A stretch of 64,000 bases of DNA from Alteromonadaceae bacterium M269 (GTDB lineage: Bacteria; Pseudomonadota; Gammaproteobacteria; Enterobacterales; Alteromonadaceae). The notes under the pieces are model-generated. The model did no database searches, was not told where the DNA came from, and saw only the letters and a program-made list of their open reading frames with translations. This document shows positions 26,729 to 34,744 of the stretch, piece by piece (within the stretch, counting starts at the first letter, position 1; each line of letters starts with the position of its first letter). The DNA lies in NCBI GenBank assembly GCA_004353515.1, contig SMNZ01000003.1, positions 310,001 through 374,000 on the forward strand, read 5' to 3'. Both the position numbers and the translations under genes were made by a program.

Positions 26729-27310
26729 TTATGCGAAGTTTTGAGCTGCGAAATCCCAGTTAACCAATGCCCAGAAACCTTCTAGGTACTTAGGACGAAG
26801 GTTACGGTAATCGATGTAGTAAGCGTGTTCCCACAAATCAACAGTCATCAATGGAGTCAATGAATCATCTGTTAGAGGTGTTGCTGCATTGCTGGTATTA
26901 ACGATGTCTAGGCTACCATCAGCTGTTTTAACTAACCAAGTCCATGAAGAACCGAAGTTGTTCACTGCTTTGTCGTTGAATGCTGCTTGGAAGTCAGCGA
27001 ATGAACCCCATTTAGCATTGATTGCATCAGCAAGCGCACCAGTAGGCTCACCACCACCGTTAGGGCTTAAGCTGTTCCAGTAAAAAGTGTGGTTCCAAAT
27101 TTGTGCTGCGTTGTTGAATACGCCACCGTCAGAAGATTTAACAACTTCTTCAAGGCTCTTGTTCGCAAAATCAGTACCTTCAACTAAACCGTTCAACTTA
27201 GTCACGTAAGTTGCGTGGTGCTTACCATAGTGGTATTCCAAAGTTTCCGCAGAGATATGCGGCTCTAGTGCATTCTTTTCGTAGGGTAGGGCTGGTAATT
27301 CAAAAGCCAT
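26729..27310 (-). CDS. sodB: iron superoxide dismutase SodB
   Basis: Converts superoxide to oxygen and peroxide in the cytoplasm. 193 residues, closely similar to E. coli SodB throughout ([20 protein letters not shown], then [10 protein letters not shown]). Metal ligands: His27, the His in WNHTFYW, and Asp/His in DLWEHAYY. The [11 protein letters not shown] and FGSSWTWLV segments fit the iron rather than manganese class. GGAG lies nine bases before the ATG. Confidence 0.97.
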   Translation of the reverse strand: MAFELPALPYEKNALEPHISAETLEYHYGKHHATYVTKLNGLVEGTDFANKSLEEVVKSSDGGVFNNAAQIWNHTFYWNSLSPNGGGEPTGALADAINAKWGSFADFQAAFNDKAVNNFGSSWTWLVKTADGSLDIVNTSNAATPLTDDSLTPLMTVDLWEHAYYIDYRNLRPKYLEGFWALVNWDFAAQNFA

Positions 27311-27655
27311 GATGGATTCTCCATTGTTAAAGGTTTTGTTTGCTCAAAATTTTTGTAAATGTAGCCGGAATTCCCTCTTTATAAAAGAGTGGAAATGCAT
27401 TTATCTGCAATGGATAAATTTTAGGCTAAGACTAATCTTCCTGCACAGATCCTAACAATACGTTTATCCGTATTGTAGAAATATCGCGAATCAGTTTAAT
27501 ACTTTTATTTTTGGTAATGGATCACTATATGGGCATCAGATTTCACAAAACAAGGTTTGTTTATGTTTAATTACGAAATAGTCTGCTCTGCACCTTGAAA
27601 ACAGTCTATATAGCCTTAATATCCATTGCAGTTACGTATTTTGTAAGGCCCTATT
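27311..27655. promoter_or_regulatory. sodB-grxD divergent control region
   Basis: About 345 bases with three palindromes: CTCTTT-ATA-AAAGAG (27375-27389), ATTTATC-TGCAATG-GATAAAT (27399-27419) and ACAATACG-TTTATC-CGTATTGT (27455-27476). All could be operators or 5'-UTR hairpins for sodB. None is a good Fur box. The protein involved is unknown. Confidence 0.4.
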
Positions 27656-27991
27656 ATGGAAACTATAGATAAGATTAAGCAGCAAATCGCTGAAAACCCC
27701 GTTATTTTGTATATGAAAGGTTCGCCTAAGCTACCGAATTGTGGGTTTTCATCTCAGGCATCTCAAATATTGATGCAGTGTGGGGAACAATTTGCGTACG
27801 TTGATATACTGCAAAACCCTGATATTCGTGCTGAGCTACCAAAGTATGCTGACTGGCCCACTTTCCCTCAATTATGGGTCAATGGTGAGTTGATTGGTGG
27901 CAGTGACATTTTGATGGAGATGTTCCAACAAGGCGAACTTCAACCATTGATTAAAGAAGCTGCTGCATCAGCAAGTGATAGCGAAGAGTAA
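27656..27991 (+). CDS. grxD: monothiol glutaredoxin GrxD (Grx4)
   Basis: CGFS-type glutaredoxin that carries a [2Fe-2S] cluster shared with glutathione or BolA and delivers it to target proteins. 111 residues. CGFS is in PNCGFSSQA, and WPTFPQLWVNGELIGGSDI is the conserved glutathione-binding region. AAGG lies upstream of the ATG. Divergent from sodB and convergent with bfd, an iron-metabolism neighbourhood. Confidence 0.95.
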   Translation: METIDKIKQQIAENPVILYMKGSPKLPNCGFSSQASQILMQCGEQFAYVDILQNPDIRAELPKYADWPTFPQLWVNGELIGGSDILMEMFQQGELQPLIKEAAASASDSEE

Positions 27992-28017
27992 TTTTAGCGA
28001 CATTGTTTGAAGGCACT

Positions 28018-28043
28018 AAAAAAGGGCTTATAAGCCCTTTTTT
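28018..28043. terminator. bidirectional terminator between grxD and bfd
   Basis: Near-perfect palindrome: AAAGGGCTTA / TAAGCCCTTT with A- and T-runs outside. Confidence 0.92.
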
Positions 28044-28069
28044 GTTATTCGGGTGTTCGGAGCGATGCT

Positions 28070-28264
28070 TTAGCCAACTTGCTTATAGAGTGATTCATCA
28101 ATAATAGTGTTATCGATGATTTGCTGTGCCATTTGCACACATTTACCGCATTGGCTACCAACACTGAGGGTACTTTTTAAGTCACGCAAGTTGCCTACGC
28201 CTTCTTCGCGTACCGCATCTTTAATGTGTTTATCTGTCACACCGTGACAAAGACAGACGTACAT
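28070..28264 (-). CDS. bfd: bacterioferritin-associated ferredoxin Bfd
   Basis: [2Fe-2S] ferredoxin that passes electrons to bacterioferritin to release stored iron. 64 residues, the usual size. Cluster cysteines: Cys4 and Cys6 (MYVCLCHGV) and Cys39 and Cys42 (SQCGKC). No bacterioferritin gene is adjacent. A Fur-box-like sequence lies just upstream, so induction in low iron is expected. Confidence 0.95.
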   Translation of the reverse strand: MYVCLCHGVTDKHIKDAVREEGVGNLRDLKSTLSVGSQCGKCVQMAQQIIDNTIIDESLYKQVG

Positions 28265-28291
28265 GGCTTAACCTCGTAATAGAACTGTAAA

Positions 28292-28306
28292 TGATAATAA
28301 TTGTTA
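28292..28306. promoter_or_regulatory. Fur box candidate upstream of bfd
   Basis: TGATAAT-A-ATTGTTA agrees at 12 of 14 positions with the 7-1-7 Fur inverted repeat TGATAAT-N-ATTATCA, 28 bases before the bfd start. Confidence 0.55.
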
Positions 28307-28471
28307 TTTGCGTGATTATCAAGTCATTTTTGTAAAACCTATTAGATTTACCAGGTTTCGAGTTCGTTACGGCGATAGGTGAGATAAATTCTTTTGGCAG
28401 TTTCGAAAAGTAACAATGATTGCTAAAATTCGAAGAACTGTTTTTTTAATCCTTTTATATGGAGAATATAA

Positions 28472-29077
28472 ATGAGTGTATTAGTTGGTCGTCCTGCCCC
28501 AGACTTCACTGCGGCGGCTGTATTAGGTTCAGGTGAAATTGTTGATAGCTTTACGCTAAGTGAAAACATCAAAGGTAAGAAGGCTGTTGTTTTCTTCTAC
28601 CCTCTAGACTTCACTTTCGTTTGCCCATCTGAGCTAATCGCTTTCGACCACCGTCTTGAAGATTTCCAAAAGCGTGGCGTAGAAGTTATCGGTGTTTCTA
28701 TCGATTCTCAATTCTCTCACAACGCATGGCGTAACACTGCTGTTGAAGACGGCGGTATCGGTCCAGTTAAGTACACATTAGTTGCTGACGTTAAGCACGA
28801 AATCTGCCAAGCATACGATGTTGAACATCCAAGCGACGGTGTTGCTTTCCGTGGTTCATTCCTAATCGACGCAGAAGGTGTTGTTCGTCACCAAGTGATC
28901 AATGACCTACCTCTAGGTCGTAACATTGACGAGATGCTACGTATGGTTGACGCGCTTAACTTCCACGAGCAGCACGGTGAAGTTTGCCCAGCTGGTTGGG
29001 AAGAAGGTAAAGAAGGTATGGACGCAAGCCCAGACGGTGTTGCTAAGTTCCTATCTCAAAACGCTGACGACCTATAA
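28472..29077 (+). CDS. typical 2-Cys peroxiredoxin (AhpC/Prx1 type)
   Basis: Thiol peroxidase reducing hydrogen peroxide and organic peroxides. 201 residues. Peroxidatic Cys51 in FTFVCPSE, resolving Cys172 in EVCPAGW, with the FLSQNADDL-type tail of the Prx1 subfamily. No ahpF follows, so thioredoxin is the likely reductant. The codon usage looks biased, as for an abundant protein. Strong terminator downstream. Confidence 0.94.
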   Translation: MSVLVGRPAPDFTAAAVLGSGEIVDSFTLSENIKGKKAVVFFYPLDFTFVCPSELIAFDHRLEDFQKRGVEVIGVSIDSQFSHNAWRNTAVEDGGIGPVKYTLVADVKHEICQAYDVEHPSDGVAFRGSFLIDAEGVVRHQVINDLPLGRNIDEMLRMVDALNFHEQHGEVCPAGWEEGKEGMDASPDGVAKFLSQNADDL

Positions 29078-29101
29078 GAATTATCTTAAGTTCTTAAGCT
29101 T

Positions 29102-29129
29102 AAAAAACCGCCAAGCGGCGGTTTTTTTG
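29102..29129. terminator. terminator between peroxiredoxin gene and rnt
   Basis: ACCGCC (29107-29112) / GGCGGT (29117-29122), loop AAGC, with A- and T-runs on the two sides. Confidence 0.92.
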
Positions 29130-29152
29130 TATCTTTCGAATGCTTCTGAAGA

Positions 29153-29797
29153 TTAACTTTGTTCGTCATCTTCAATTGTTGCTAGAGGCCAGCCGCCCAA
29201 CGCTTTCCATTTATTGACGATATGGCAGAAAAGCTCTGCTGTTTTTTGTGTATCGTATAACGCTGAGTGAGCTTCGCGCTGATCAAAAGCGATTTGTGCT
29301 GCTTCACAGGCCTTAACAAGAACGGTTTGTCCAAGAGCTAGGCCCGATAGGCTTGTTGTGTCAAAAGAGACAAAGGGATGAAAAGGCGTTCTTTTATAGT
29401 TAGTACGTTCTATGGCTGCATTAAGAAAGCCCAAATCGAAAGCTGCATTATGAGCAACCACAACTGAACGCTGACAGTCCGCCTCTTTCTGTAGCTTTCG
29501 AATGTTTTTGCATAAATCTTTAATAGCCTCACTTTCCTCAACAGCACCACGCAATGCGCAAAAGGGATCAATACCATTGAAATCTAATGCTGATTTCTCA
29601 AGATTAGCGCCTTCGAATGGGTTGATATGGTAGTGAAAGGTCTCACCGGGAAGTAGGTTTCCGTCGTCATCCATCTTGATAGTGACAGCTGCAAGTTCTA
29701 ACAGCGCGTCTCTTTGGGCATTAAACCCCGCAGTTTCTACATCAATAACAACAGGGAAGTAACCGCGAAAACGGTCTTTTAATAAAGGTTTGGACAT
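29153..29797 (-). CDS. rnt: ribonuclease T
   Basis: 3'-5' exoribonuclease of the DEDD family that trims tRNA and rRNA 3' ends. 214 residues. ExoI motif [10 protein letters not shown] with Asp19 and Glu21, ExoII region [13 protein letters not shown], Exo[13 protein letters not shown]. The phenylalanine-rich [19 protein letters not shown] segment is typical of RNase T rather than DnaQ. Convergent with the peroxiredoxin gene. Confidence 0.95.
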   Translation of the reverse strand: MSKPLLKDRFRGYFPVVIDVETAGFNAQRDALLELAAVTIKMDDDGNLLPGETFHYHINPFEGANLEKSALDFNGIDPFCALRGAVEESEAIKDLCKNIRKLQKEADCQRSVVVAHNAAFDLGFLNAAIERTNYKRTPFHPFVSFDTTSLSGLALGQTVLVKACEAAQIAFDQREAHSALYDTQKTAELFCHIVNKWKALGGWPLATIEDDEQS

Positions 29798-30162
29798 TAA
29801 AGAGTTGGGATAAATCGTCTAAGATAAGTTTGGCAATTATAGCTAAATCAATATTAAATGCGATACTCAGAGTTATCTCAGGTAATTGAATTCGCGACGC
29901 ACCTATGCGGGAATGCTAACCACTCCCAAATGGGACTATATTAAAACTATTGACGATAGTATCCGTTGATACCATTCTTCCTTGATAAGTGAGTGATGGA
30001 TTAAAGGCAAACGGACGCAGTAAAAGCTAAGCCTTTTAATGAAGCAGCCGATAGCCTTACTAGAGCGTGTTGATCTTTGCTGTACAGTTTTGCAGCAAAG
30101 ATCAACACGCTCTAGGTCAATACCTTTGTGCACCCATACAGAACGCTATTAATGACATTGTT
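29798..30162. other. rnt-motY intergenic region
   Basis: Contains the perfect inverted repeat at 30061-30114 and both promoters. In Pseudomonas pyrC lies between rnt and motY, as I recall, and no pyrC is found here. No small ORF with support. Confidence 0.4.
30061..30114. repeat. perfect 22-bp inverted repeat, TA-flanked miniature element
   Basis: Arms of 22 bases at 30061-30082 and 30093-30114 begin TAGAGCGTGTTGATCTTTGC and are perfectly complementary, with a ten-base loop. Bases 30068-30095 match the left end of the 43-kb element except for one base. The outermost TA on each side looks like a target duplication. It lies about 50 bases before motY. Confidence 0.8.
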
Positions 30163-31050
30163 ATGAAGAGAACTCGTTTTACATTTCCATTTGTTGCCGC
30201 GCTAACCTATATAGTCTTAGCTACCTCGTCTTCTCAGGCGGCTATTCGGAACTATTCAGCTGACGTCGAGAATTCTAACTGGCGTTTGGCTAGTGGAACG
30301 AGACTCAATTGTACATTAAGTCATCAGATACCAGGTTACGGGACAGCTCTTTTTAGAAGTGTGGCAAGCAAACAGCTCAATATGGAATTTGAGTTAGATA
30401 TGCTCTTATTGCCTAAAACCTATGATTTTGCCGGTGTTTATTCGGTGCCGCCTCGGTGGATCCCTGGTGGCGCTCAGCGAACCATTGCACAAATGCCATT
30501 GCGTAAACAGTTTGATAGTGAGTTGCCAGAGACTGCCGCTTGGACCATGCTTAGTGAATTGGAAAAAGGCTATTGGCCAACCATTTATTATCAAGACTGG
30601 TACAACCAAAATGACCAAATTTCCGTAGCTTTAAATGCAGCTAACTTCACTGAGGTTTATCAGAACTTTGCGCGTTGCGTTTCTAGGTTGTTACCGTTTA
30701 GTTTCGAAGATATTGCGTATACCGTTCTTAATTACAAGCTGAATTCCACAGAGCTAACAAAAGCGTCTGAACGCAGACTCGCAATGATCAGTGAATATTT
30801 AGCCCAAGACAGTGAAATGGAATTGGTCCTTGTTGATGGTTACAGTGATAGTTTTGGCGGCAGCTTCAAGAATAAAGAGTTGTCCGTTGAACGAGCAGTA
30901 GAAACAAAAGCCAGGTTGCGTAATATGGGCGTGACTGCCAATATTATTGAAGTAACCGGCCATGGCGAACGTCGACATGTTGCGCAGAATAATAATGAGC
31001 GTACACGTCCTCAAAACCGCAGGGTTGTTATCCGGATGGAAAAACCTTAA
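30163..31050 (+). CDS. motY: sodium-type flagellar motor protein MotY
   Basis: T-ring protein that sits around the basal body and holds the PomA/PomB stator of sodium-driven flagella. 295 residues from ATG 30163, chosen because it gives a clean signal peptide (MKRTRFTFPFVAALTYIVLA, then SSSQA). The N-terminal half matches Vibrio MotY (LNCTLSHQIPGYG, ELEKGYWPTIYYQDW); the C-terminal half is an OmpA-like peptidoglycan-binding domain (VDGYSDSFG, GHGERRH, NRRVVIRM). No other flagellar gene lies in the window. Confidence 0.9.
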   Translation: MKRTRFTFPFVAALTYIVLATSSSQAAIRNYSADVENSNWRLASGTRLNCTLSHQIPGYGTALFRSVASKQLNMEFELDMLLLPKTYDFAGVYSVPPRWIPGGAQRTIAQMPLRKQFDSELPETAAWTMLSELEKGYWPTIYYQDWYNQNDQISVALNAANFTEVYQNFARCVSRLLPFSFEDIAYTVLNYKLNSTELTKASERRLAMISEYLAQDSEMELVLVDGYSDSFGGSFKNKELSVERAVETKARLRNMGVTANIIEVTGHGERRHVAQNNNERTRPQNRRVVIRMEKP

Positions 31051-31092
31051 CAGTGAGACAAAGGGAGTTTGTTGTTAAAGCTAACTCCTAAT

Positions 31093-31884
31093 TTAATGCG
31101 TTGATTGAGGTTTCAGTTTTACAGTAGATAACTCTGATATAAACCCCAATTCATTAATCTCTTTCATAGCCTTTTTTAAGAGTTTTCTTAAGTGAGGCTT
31201 TAGATAAGTTAAGGCTTTATCGCTTGGTAATTTCTTCAGTTGTAGAAAAATGGCTAAAGCGTAAATGTGTTCAGATTCGCTTAAGTATCCACTGCGATTA
31301 GATTGCCAACCTTGTGAATCACTATTGCTAAACTGGGTAAAGTTGAATGCCGAGTTCGCCATAAAAATCCCAAACCCCATAAATGTTGCTGCGATATCTG
31401 TAGCGAATTCCCAGTTTTCCCAACCTCCCGGGGGTTCTTCACCTCCAGAAGCTGTTAAATAGTGGGCCAATTCATGGGCCAAAGTTGCGACCAGTTGTGT
31501 AGGGTTGCCCACTAAGTTGGGATTGTAAGTGATGACGGCTTCATCTTTATCACCAACTTGAAATGTCCCTAAGGGGCTTTTGGGAGTATTTTGTACGACA
31601 ATTGTTGGTGCGACAACAGCATCAACATCGCCCTGTTGCTTCTTTAACGAGCAAGGCCAATCCACCATATTGGCGTGCTTCTTTATCGCCTTGAACGTCT
31701 CTATCGCAACGTCATCTTCAGATTGAACCTGAGATGGGAAATATTCTTTTGTAGGGAGTACAAGATAAGTGTTTTTGTAAAAGTCATCGCCACCAAAATT
31801 CCCTAGCAGCCATTTGAAAGAGGCAATTTGAAACTCTCTGTCATTTTCTGATATCAAGGGTTCTGATTTAAATAAGCCAAGCAT
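31093..31884 (-). CDS. hypothetical HExxH putative zinc protease
   Basis: 263 residues from ATG 31884, chosen for AAGGA six to seven bases upstream. Carries HELAH at 137-141 with a downstream E-x3-D (Glu159, Asp163), a gluzincin-like pattern. No signal peptide, so probably cytoplasmic. I recognise no named family; the target is unknown. The dapD terminator lies just upstream of it. Confidence 0.65.
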   Translation of the reverse strand: MLGLFKSEPLISENDREFQIASFKWLLGNFGGDDFYKNTYLVLPTKEYFPSQVQSEDDVAIETFKAIKKHANMVDWPCSLKKQQGDVDAVVAPTIVVQNTPKSPLGTFQVGDKDEAVITYNPNLVGNPTQLVATLAHELAHYLTASGGEEPPGGWENWEFATDIAATFMGFGIFMANSAFNFTQFSNSDSQGWQSNRSGYLSESEHIYALAIFLQLKKLPSDKALTYLKPHLRKLLKKAMKEINELGFISELSTVKLKPQSTH

Positions 31885-31956
31885 GTTACATCCTTTTATT
31901 GGCGTGGGTATCATTTGAGAGCAACGATACCTGATTGATCAGGTGAGAACTATAAA

Positions 31957-31984
31957 AAAAGCCCAGCTAATGGCTGGGCTTTTA
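31957..31984 (-). terminator. dapD terminator
   Basis: On the minus strand AGCCCAGC / GCTGGGCT (31960-31967 and 31973-31980), loop of five, followed by a seven-base T-run. Confidence 0.92.
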
Positions 31985-31999
31985 TCAATCGTAAATTGA

Positions 32000-32899
32000 T
32001 TAGTCGTTGCTGTGCAGGACGCTGTTTAAGCCGCCCCATTCGATATCACCCTTAGGCAACGCTTCGACTGAACCACTTTGGCTGTTGCGTCTGAACAATA
32101 GGCCTGAGTGTCCAGATAACTGACGAGCTGCTACGACATCGCCATCTGGGGTTTTCACTTTTGTACCAGCAGTTACGTATAAGCCAGCTTCTACAATACA
32201 GTCGTCACCTAACGAAATACCGATGCCCGCGTTCGCGCCCAATAGGCTGCGCTCGCCAATTGCATTGATTTGCTTACCGCCACCAGAAAGTGTGCCCATG
32301 ATAGAAGAACCCGCACCAACGTCAGAGTTTTTACCAACAACAACGCCCGGTGTGACACGGCCTTCGACCATAGAATCACCTAATGTTCCAGCATTGAAGT
32401 TAACGAAGCCTTCATGCATAACTGTTGTGCCGCTAGATAAGTGAGCGCCCAGTCTTACGCGGTCTGCATCACCAATGCGCACACCCGCTGGGATAACGTA
32501 ATCAGTCATACGAGGGAATTTGTCGATAGAAGTCACTGTTAAGTGATGGTTTTCTTCAACAATAAGACCACGTAGTTCATCAACTTTAGCGGGTAATACG
32601 GGGCCAGCAGAAGTCCATGCAACGTTGTTTAATAAACCAAATACACCATCCAGATTTAAGCCGTTTGGCTGAACTTCGCACTCTGAAAGTAAGTGCAATC
32701 TTAAATACGCTTCTTCAGTTGTTTTTGCTGGTTCAGCAAGGTCCTGAATTTCGATTTCTACAAAATCGCTTTCGATTAAACCTACTTTTTGAGCTAAGCA
32801 GCTGCGAGCGATTTGCTTGTTGCTTCGAGGGAACCAAGTGTCCAACGTTTTACCTGATTCAGTATCGCGATAGCGATGTCCAATACGTTTAATACTCAT
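32000..32899 (-). CDS. dapD: tetrahydrodipicolinate N-succinyltransferase DapD
   Basis: Succinylates tetrahydrodipicolinate in the lysine/diaminopimelate pathway, needed for peptidoglycan. 299 residues, of the Pseudomonas-type rather than the 274-residue E. coli-type DapD. Left-handed beta-helix hexapeptide repeats run from about 135 to 250, with VRLGAHLSSGTTVMHEGFVN, EGRVTPGVVVGKNSDVGAG and GANAGIGISLGDDCIVEAGL; LLFRRNSQSGSVEA is close to the C terminus. It is shorter at the N terminus than the Pseudomonas enzyme. An eight-base tandem repeat lies about 90 bases upstream. Confidence 0.93.
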   Translation of the reverse strand: MSIKRIGHRYRDTESGKTLDTWFPRSNKQIARSCLAQKVGLIESDFVEIEIQDLAEPAKTTEEAYLRLHLLSECEVQPNGLNLDGVFGLLNNVAWTSAGPVLPAKVDELRGLIVEENHHLTVTSIDKFPRMTDYVIPAGVRIGDADRVRLGAHLSSGTTVMHEGFVNFNAGTLGDSMVEGRVTPGVVVGKNSDVGAGSSIMGTLSGGGKQINAIGERSLLGANAGIGISLGDDCIVEAGLYVTAGTKVKTPDGDVVAARQLSGHSGLLFRRNSQSGSVEALPKGDIEWGGLNSVLHSND

Positions 32900-32988
32900 A
32901 GGTTTGATCTACTATTCTTTGTTAATTTTTTGAGGAGCCGTACTTTAGTCAACTTGGCGAGAAGATTAAAGACCTGATAGTCATGTTT

Positions 32989-33036
32989 AATCACATAATC
33001 ACATAATCACATAATCACATAATCACATAATCGCAT
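32989..33036. repeat. 8-bp tandem repeat, six units
   Basis: Five exact copies of AATCACAT followed by AATCGCAT. Lies between glpQ and dapD, about 90 bases upstream of dapD, so changes in copy number could alter its promoter region. Confidence 0.92.
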
Positions 33037-33073
33037 ACCAAGTTGCATCAGGTCATTTACACTCAAACGCCTG

Positions 33074-34093
33074 TTAATGCAGGCGCACAGACTTATCGAC
33101 AAAGCGTTTCGCTTTGTCTGGGAAATCACTGAAAATACCATCAACCCCAACTCGGCCAAATAATAAACCGAGCAATTGGTCACTGGTGACGCCTTCTGGA
33201 AGTTGATCTAACCTATGAGTGTAAGGATGGATAGCAAGTTTGTTTTTCTTTGCTAGCGCGGCTAAATCGGTGATTTCTACTCCTGATTCACCTAACTGAG
33301 CAAGCTGCGGAATCCAAGGGCCGATGCCTTGAGCGACTTTAGCAATATCTTTCATACCTGCTTCTGACTTAAGGTAGTCGTAGTCAGTAGGGGATTCACC
33401 CCAGTCGTTCTCTGCAATAAGTTGAACCAGCTTTACTTTGGCTCCTAATTCATTGCGTAACCTCTTGGTTTCGTTAAAGTCGAAGCATTGCACATAGATA
33501 TTAGCGTTAGGGTTATCTAAACCGTGCTTGCGCAAAATAGTGAGAACAATACTGCTGATATCCTGACCTTCTTGTCGGTGAAATGCAGGTGCTTTGATTT
33601 CAGGATAAAAACCGATATCGCGGCCAAATTCGCGATTGAGGTTCTTAATCAGTCCAATATGCTCTTCGAAAGTACCTATAGTGAAATGCTCTTTACCCTG
33701 GTATCTATCTGGGAAAACCTGAGTACCGTCAGCGTTGGTTCGCTCATGAACAGTGAGTGTTTTTAATTCGGCTAAGGTAAAGTCAATGGCGTACCAACGG
33801 TTGTCTTTGCGTTTACGTGCCGGGAACTTCTCTTCAACATCAGTAACCGTTTCTAAATGAATATCATGAAGCACGACGGGGATGCCATCTTTGCTTAATA
33901 CCAAATCTTGTTCAATAAAGTCTGGGTCTAACGCATGTGCCAGCGTTGTGGATTCCAAAGTGTGTTCAGGTAAATAGGCGGGCGCGCCTCTATGCGCTAT
34001 CACAACGGGTTTCGCGATGACCTGAGTGATACTGGCTAAACTAAGGCAACCACAGAGCAAGATGGACTTAAGTTTGGTATCAAGCTTATTCAT
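33074..34093 (-). CDS. glpQ: glycerophosphodiester phosphodiesterase GlpQ
   Basis: Periplasmic enzyme that hydrolyses glycerophosphodiesters to glycerol-3-phosphate and an alcohol. 339 residues with a signal peptide ending near TQVIA/K. The GDPD motif AHRGAPAYLPEHT (33-45) supplies catalytic His34 and metal ligands; LSKDGIPVVLHDIHLE has the second histidine. Downstream of gloA with only eight bases between, so gloA-glpQ is probably one transcript. Confidence 0.94.
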   Translation of the reverse strand: MNKLDTKLKSILLCGCLSLASITQVIAKPVVIAHRGAPAYLPEHTLESTTLAHALDPDFIEQDLVLSKDGIPVVLHDIHLETVTDVEEKFPARKRKDNRWYAIDFTLAELKTLTVHERTNADGTQVFPDRYQGKEHFTIGTFEEHIGLIKNLNREFGRDIGFYPEIKAPAFHRQEGQDISSIVLTILRKHGLDNPNANIYVQCFDFNETKRLRNELGAKVKLVQLIAENDWGESPTDYDYLKSEAGMKDIAKVAQGIGPWIPQLAQLGESGVEITDLAALAKKNKLAIHPYTHRLDQLPEGVTSDQLLGLLFGRVGVDGIFSDFPDKAKRFVDKSVRLH

Positions 34094-34101
34094 AATTATT
34101 A

Positions 34102-34488
34102 TTATCCTTTGGATTCAATCAGTTCGATAGCATAACCATCAGGGTCGCGGACGAAAGCAATAACTGTGGAACCACCTTTTACAGGGCCTGGTGCTCGGTA
34201 AACATCACCTCCAGCCTTACTGATTTCGTCGCATACAGTGTAAATGTCATCAACGCCTATGGCGATATGCCCAAATGCGCTGCCCATATCATAGTCGGAT
34301 TGGCCCCAGTTATAAGTAAGCTCTAATACGGTGCTGTCTGATTCATCACCATAGCCAACAAAAGCCAAAGTGTATTGGTATTCTTCATTGTCTGAACGCC
34401 TTAATAGCTTCATGCCCAGAATGTCAGTGTAAAAGGCAATGGATTTATCTAAATCACCAACACGAAGCATGGTGTGCAGTAACCGCAT
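34102..34488 (-). CDS. gloA: glyoxalase I GloA
   Basis: Isomerises the hemithioacetal of methylglyoxal and glutathione to S-lactoylglutathione. 128 residues. Very close to E. coli Glo[21 protein letters not shown], with metal ligand His5, ELTYNWG (Glu), GHIAIGVDD (His) and GYAIELIE (Glu). ATG start; co-transcribed with glpQ. Confidence 0.96.
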   Translation of the reverse strand: MRLLHTMLRVGDLDKSIAFYTDILGMKLLRRSDNEEYQYTLAFVGYGDESDSTVLELTYNWGQSDYDMGSAFGHIAIGVDDIYTVCDEISKAGGDVYRAPGPVKGGSTVIAFVRDPDGYAIELIESKG

Positions 34489-34744
34489 GATTTTTCCCTA
34501 TAATTGGATTTTGTGTAAAGAATCAAAGATTAACAGATTGTTTGCTAAATCTTGCAAAAAAATGTGCGTGACTGTTAACCTCAATTTATGGCATTCAATT
34601 TGACATAAAACCTGGCTCAAAAGGCCTAACGAAATAGAAATCTTATATAACTTTTATTGTTTGGGAACGTCTGTTAGCGGCCAGTTAGGCGTTGCAAAAC
34701 GGGATCTCTAAGAATGGAGGTTATAACAATCATAGGTTACGAAA

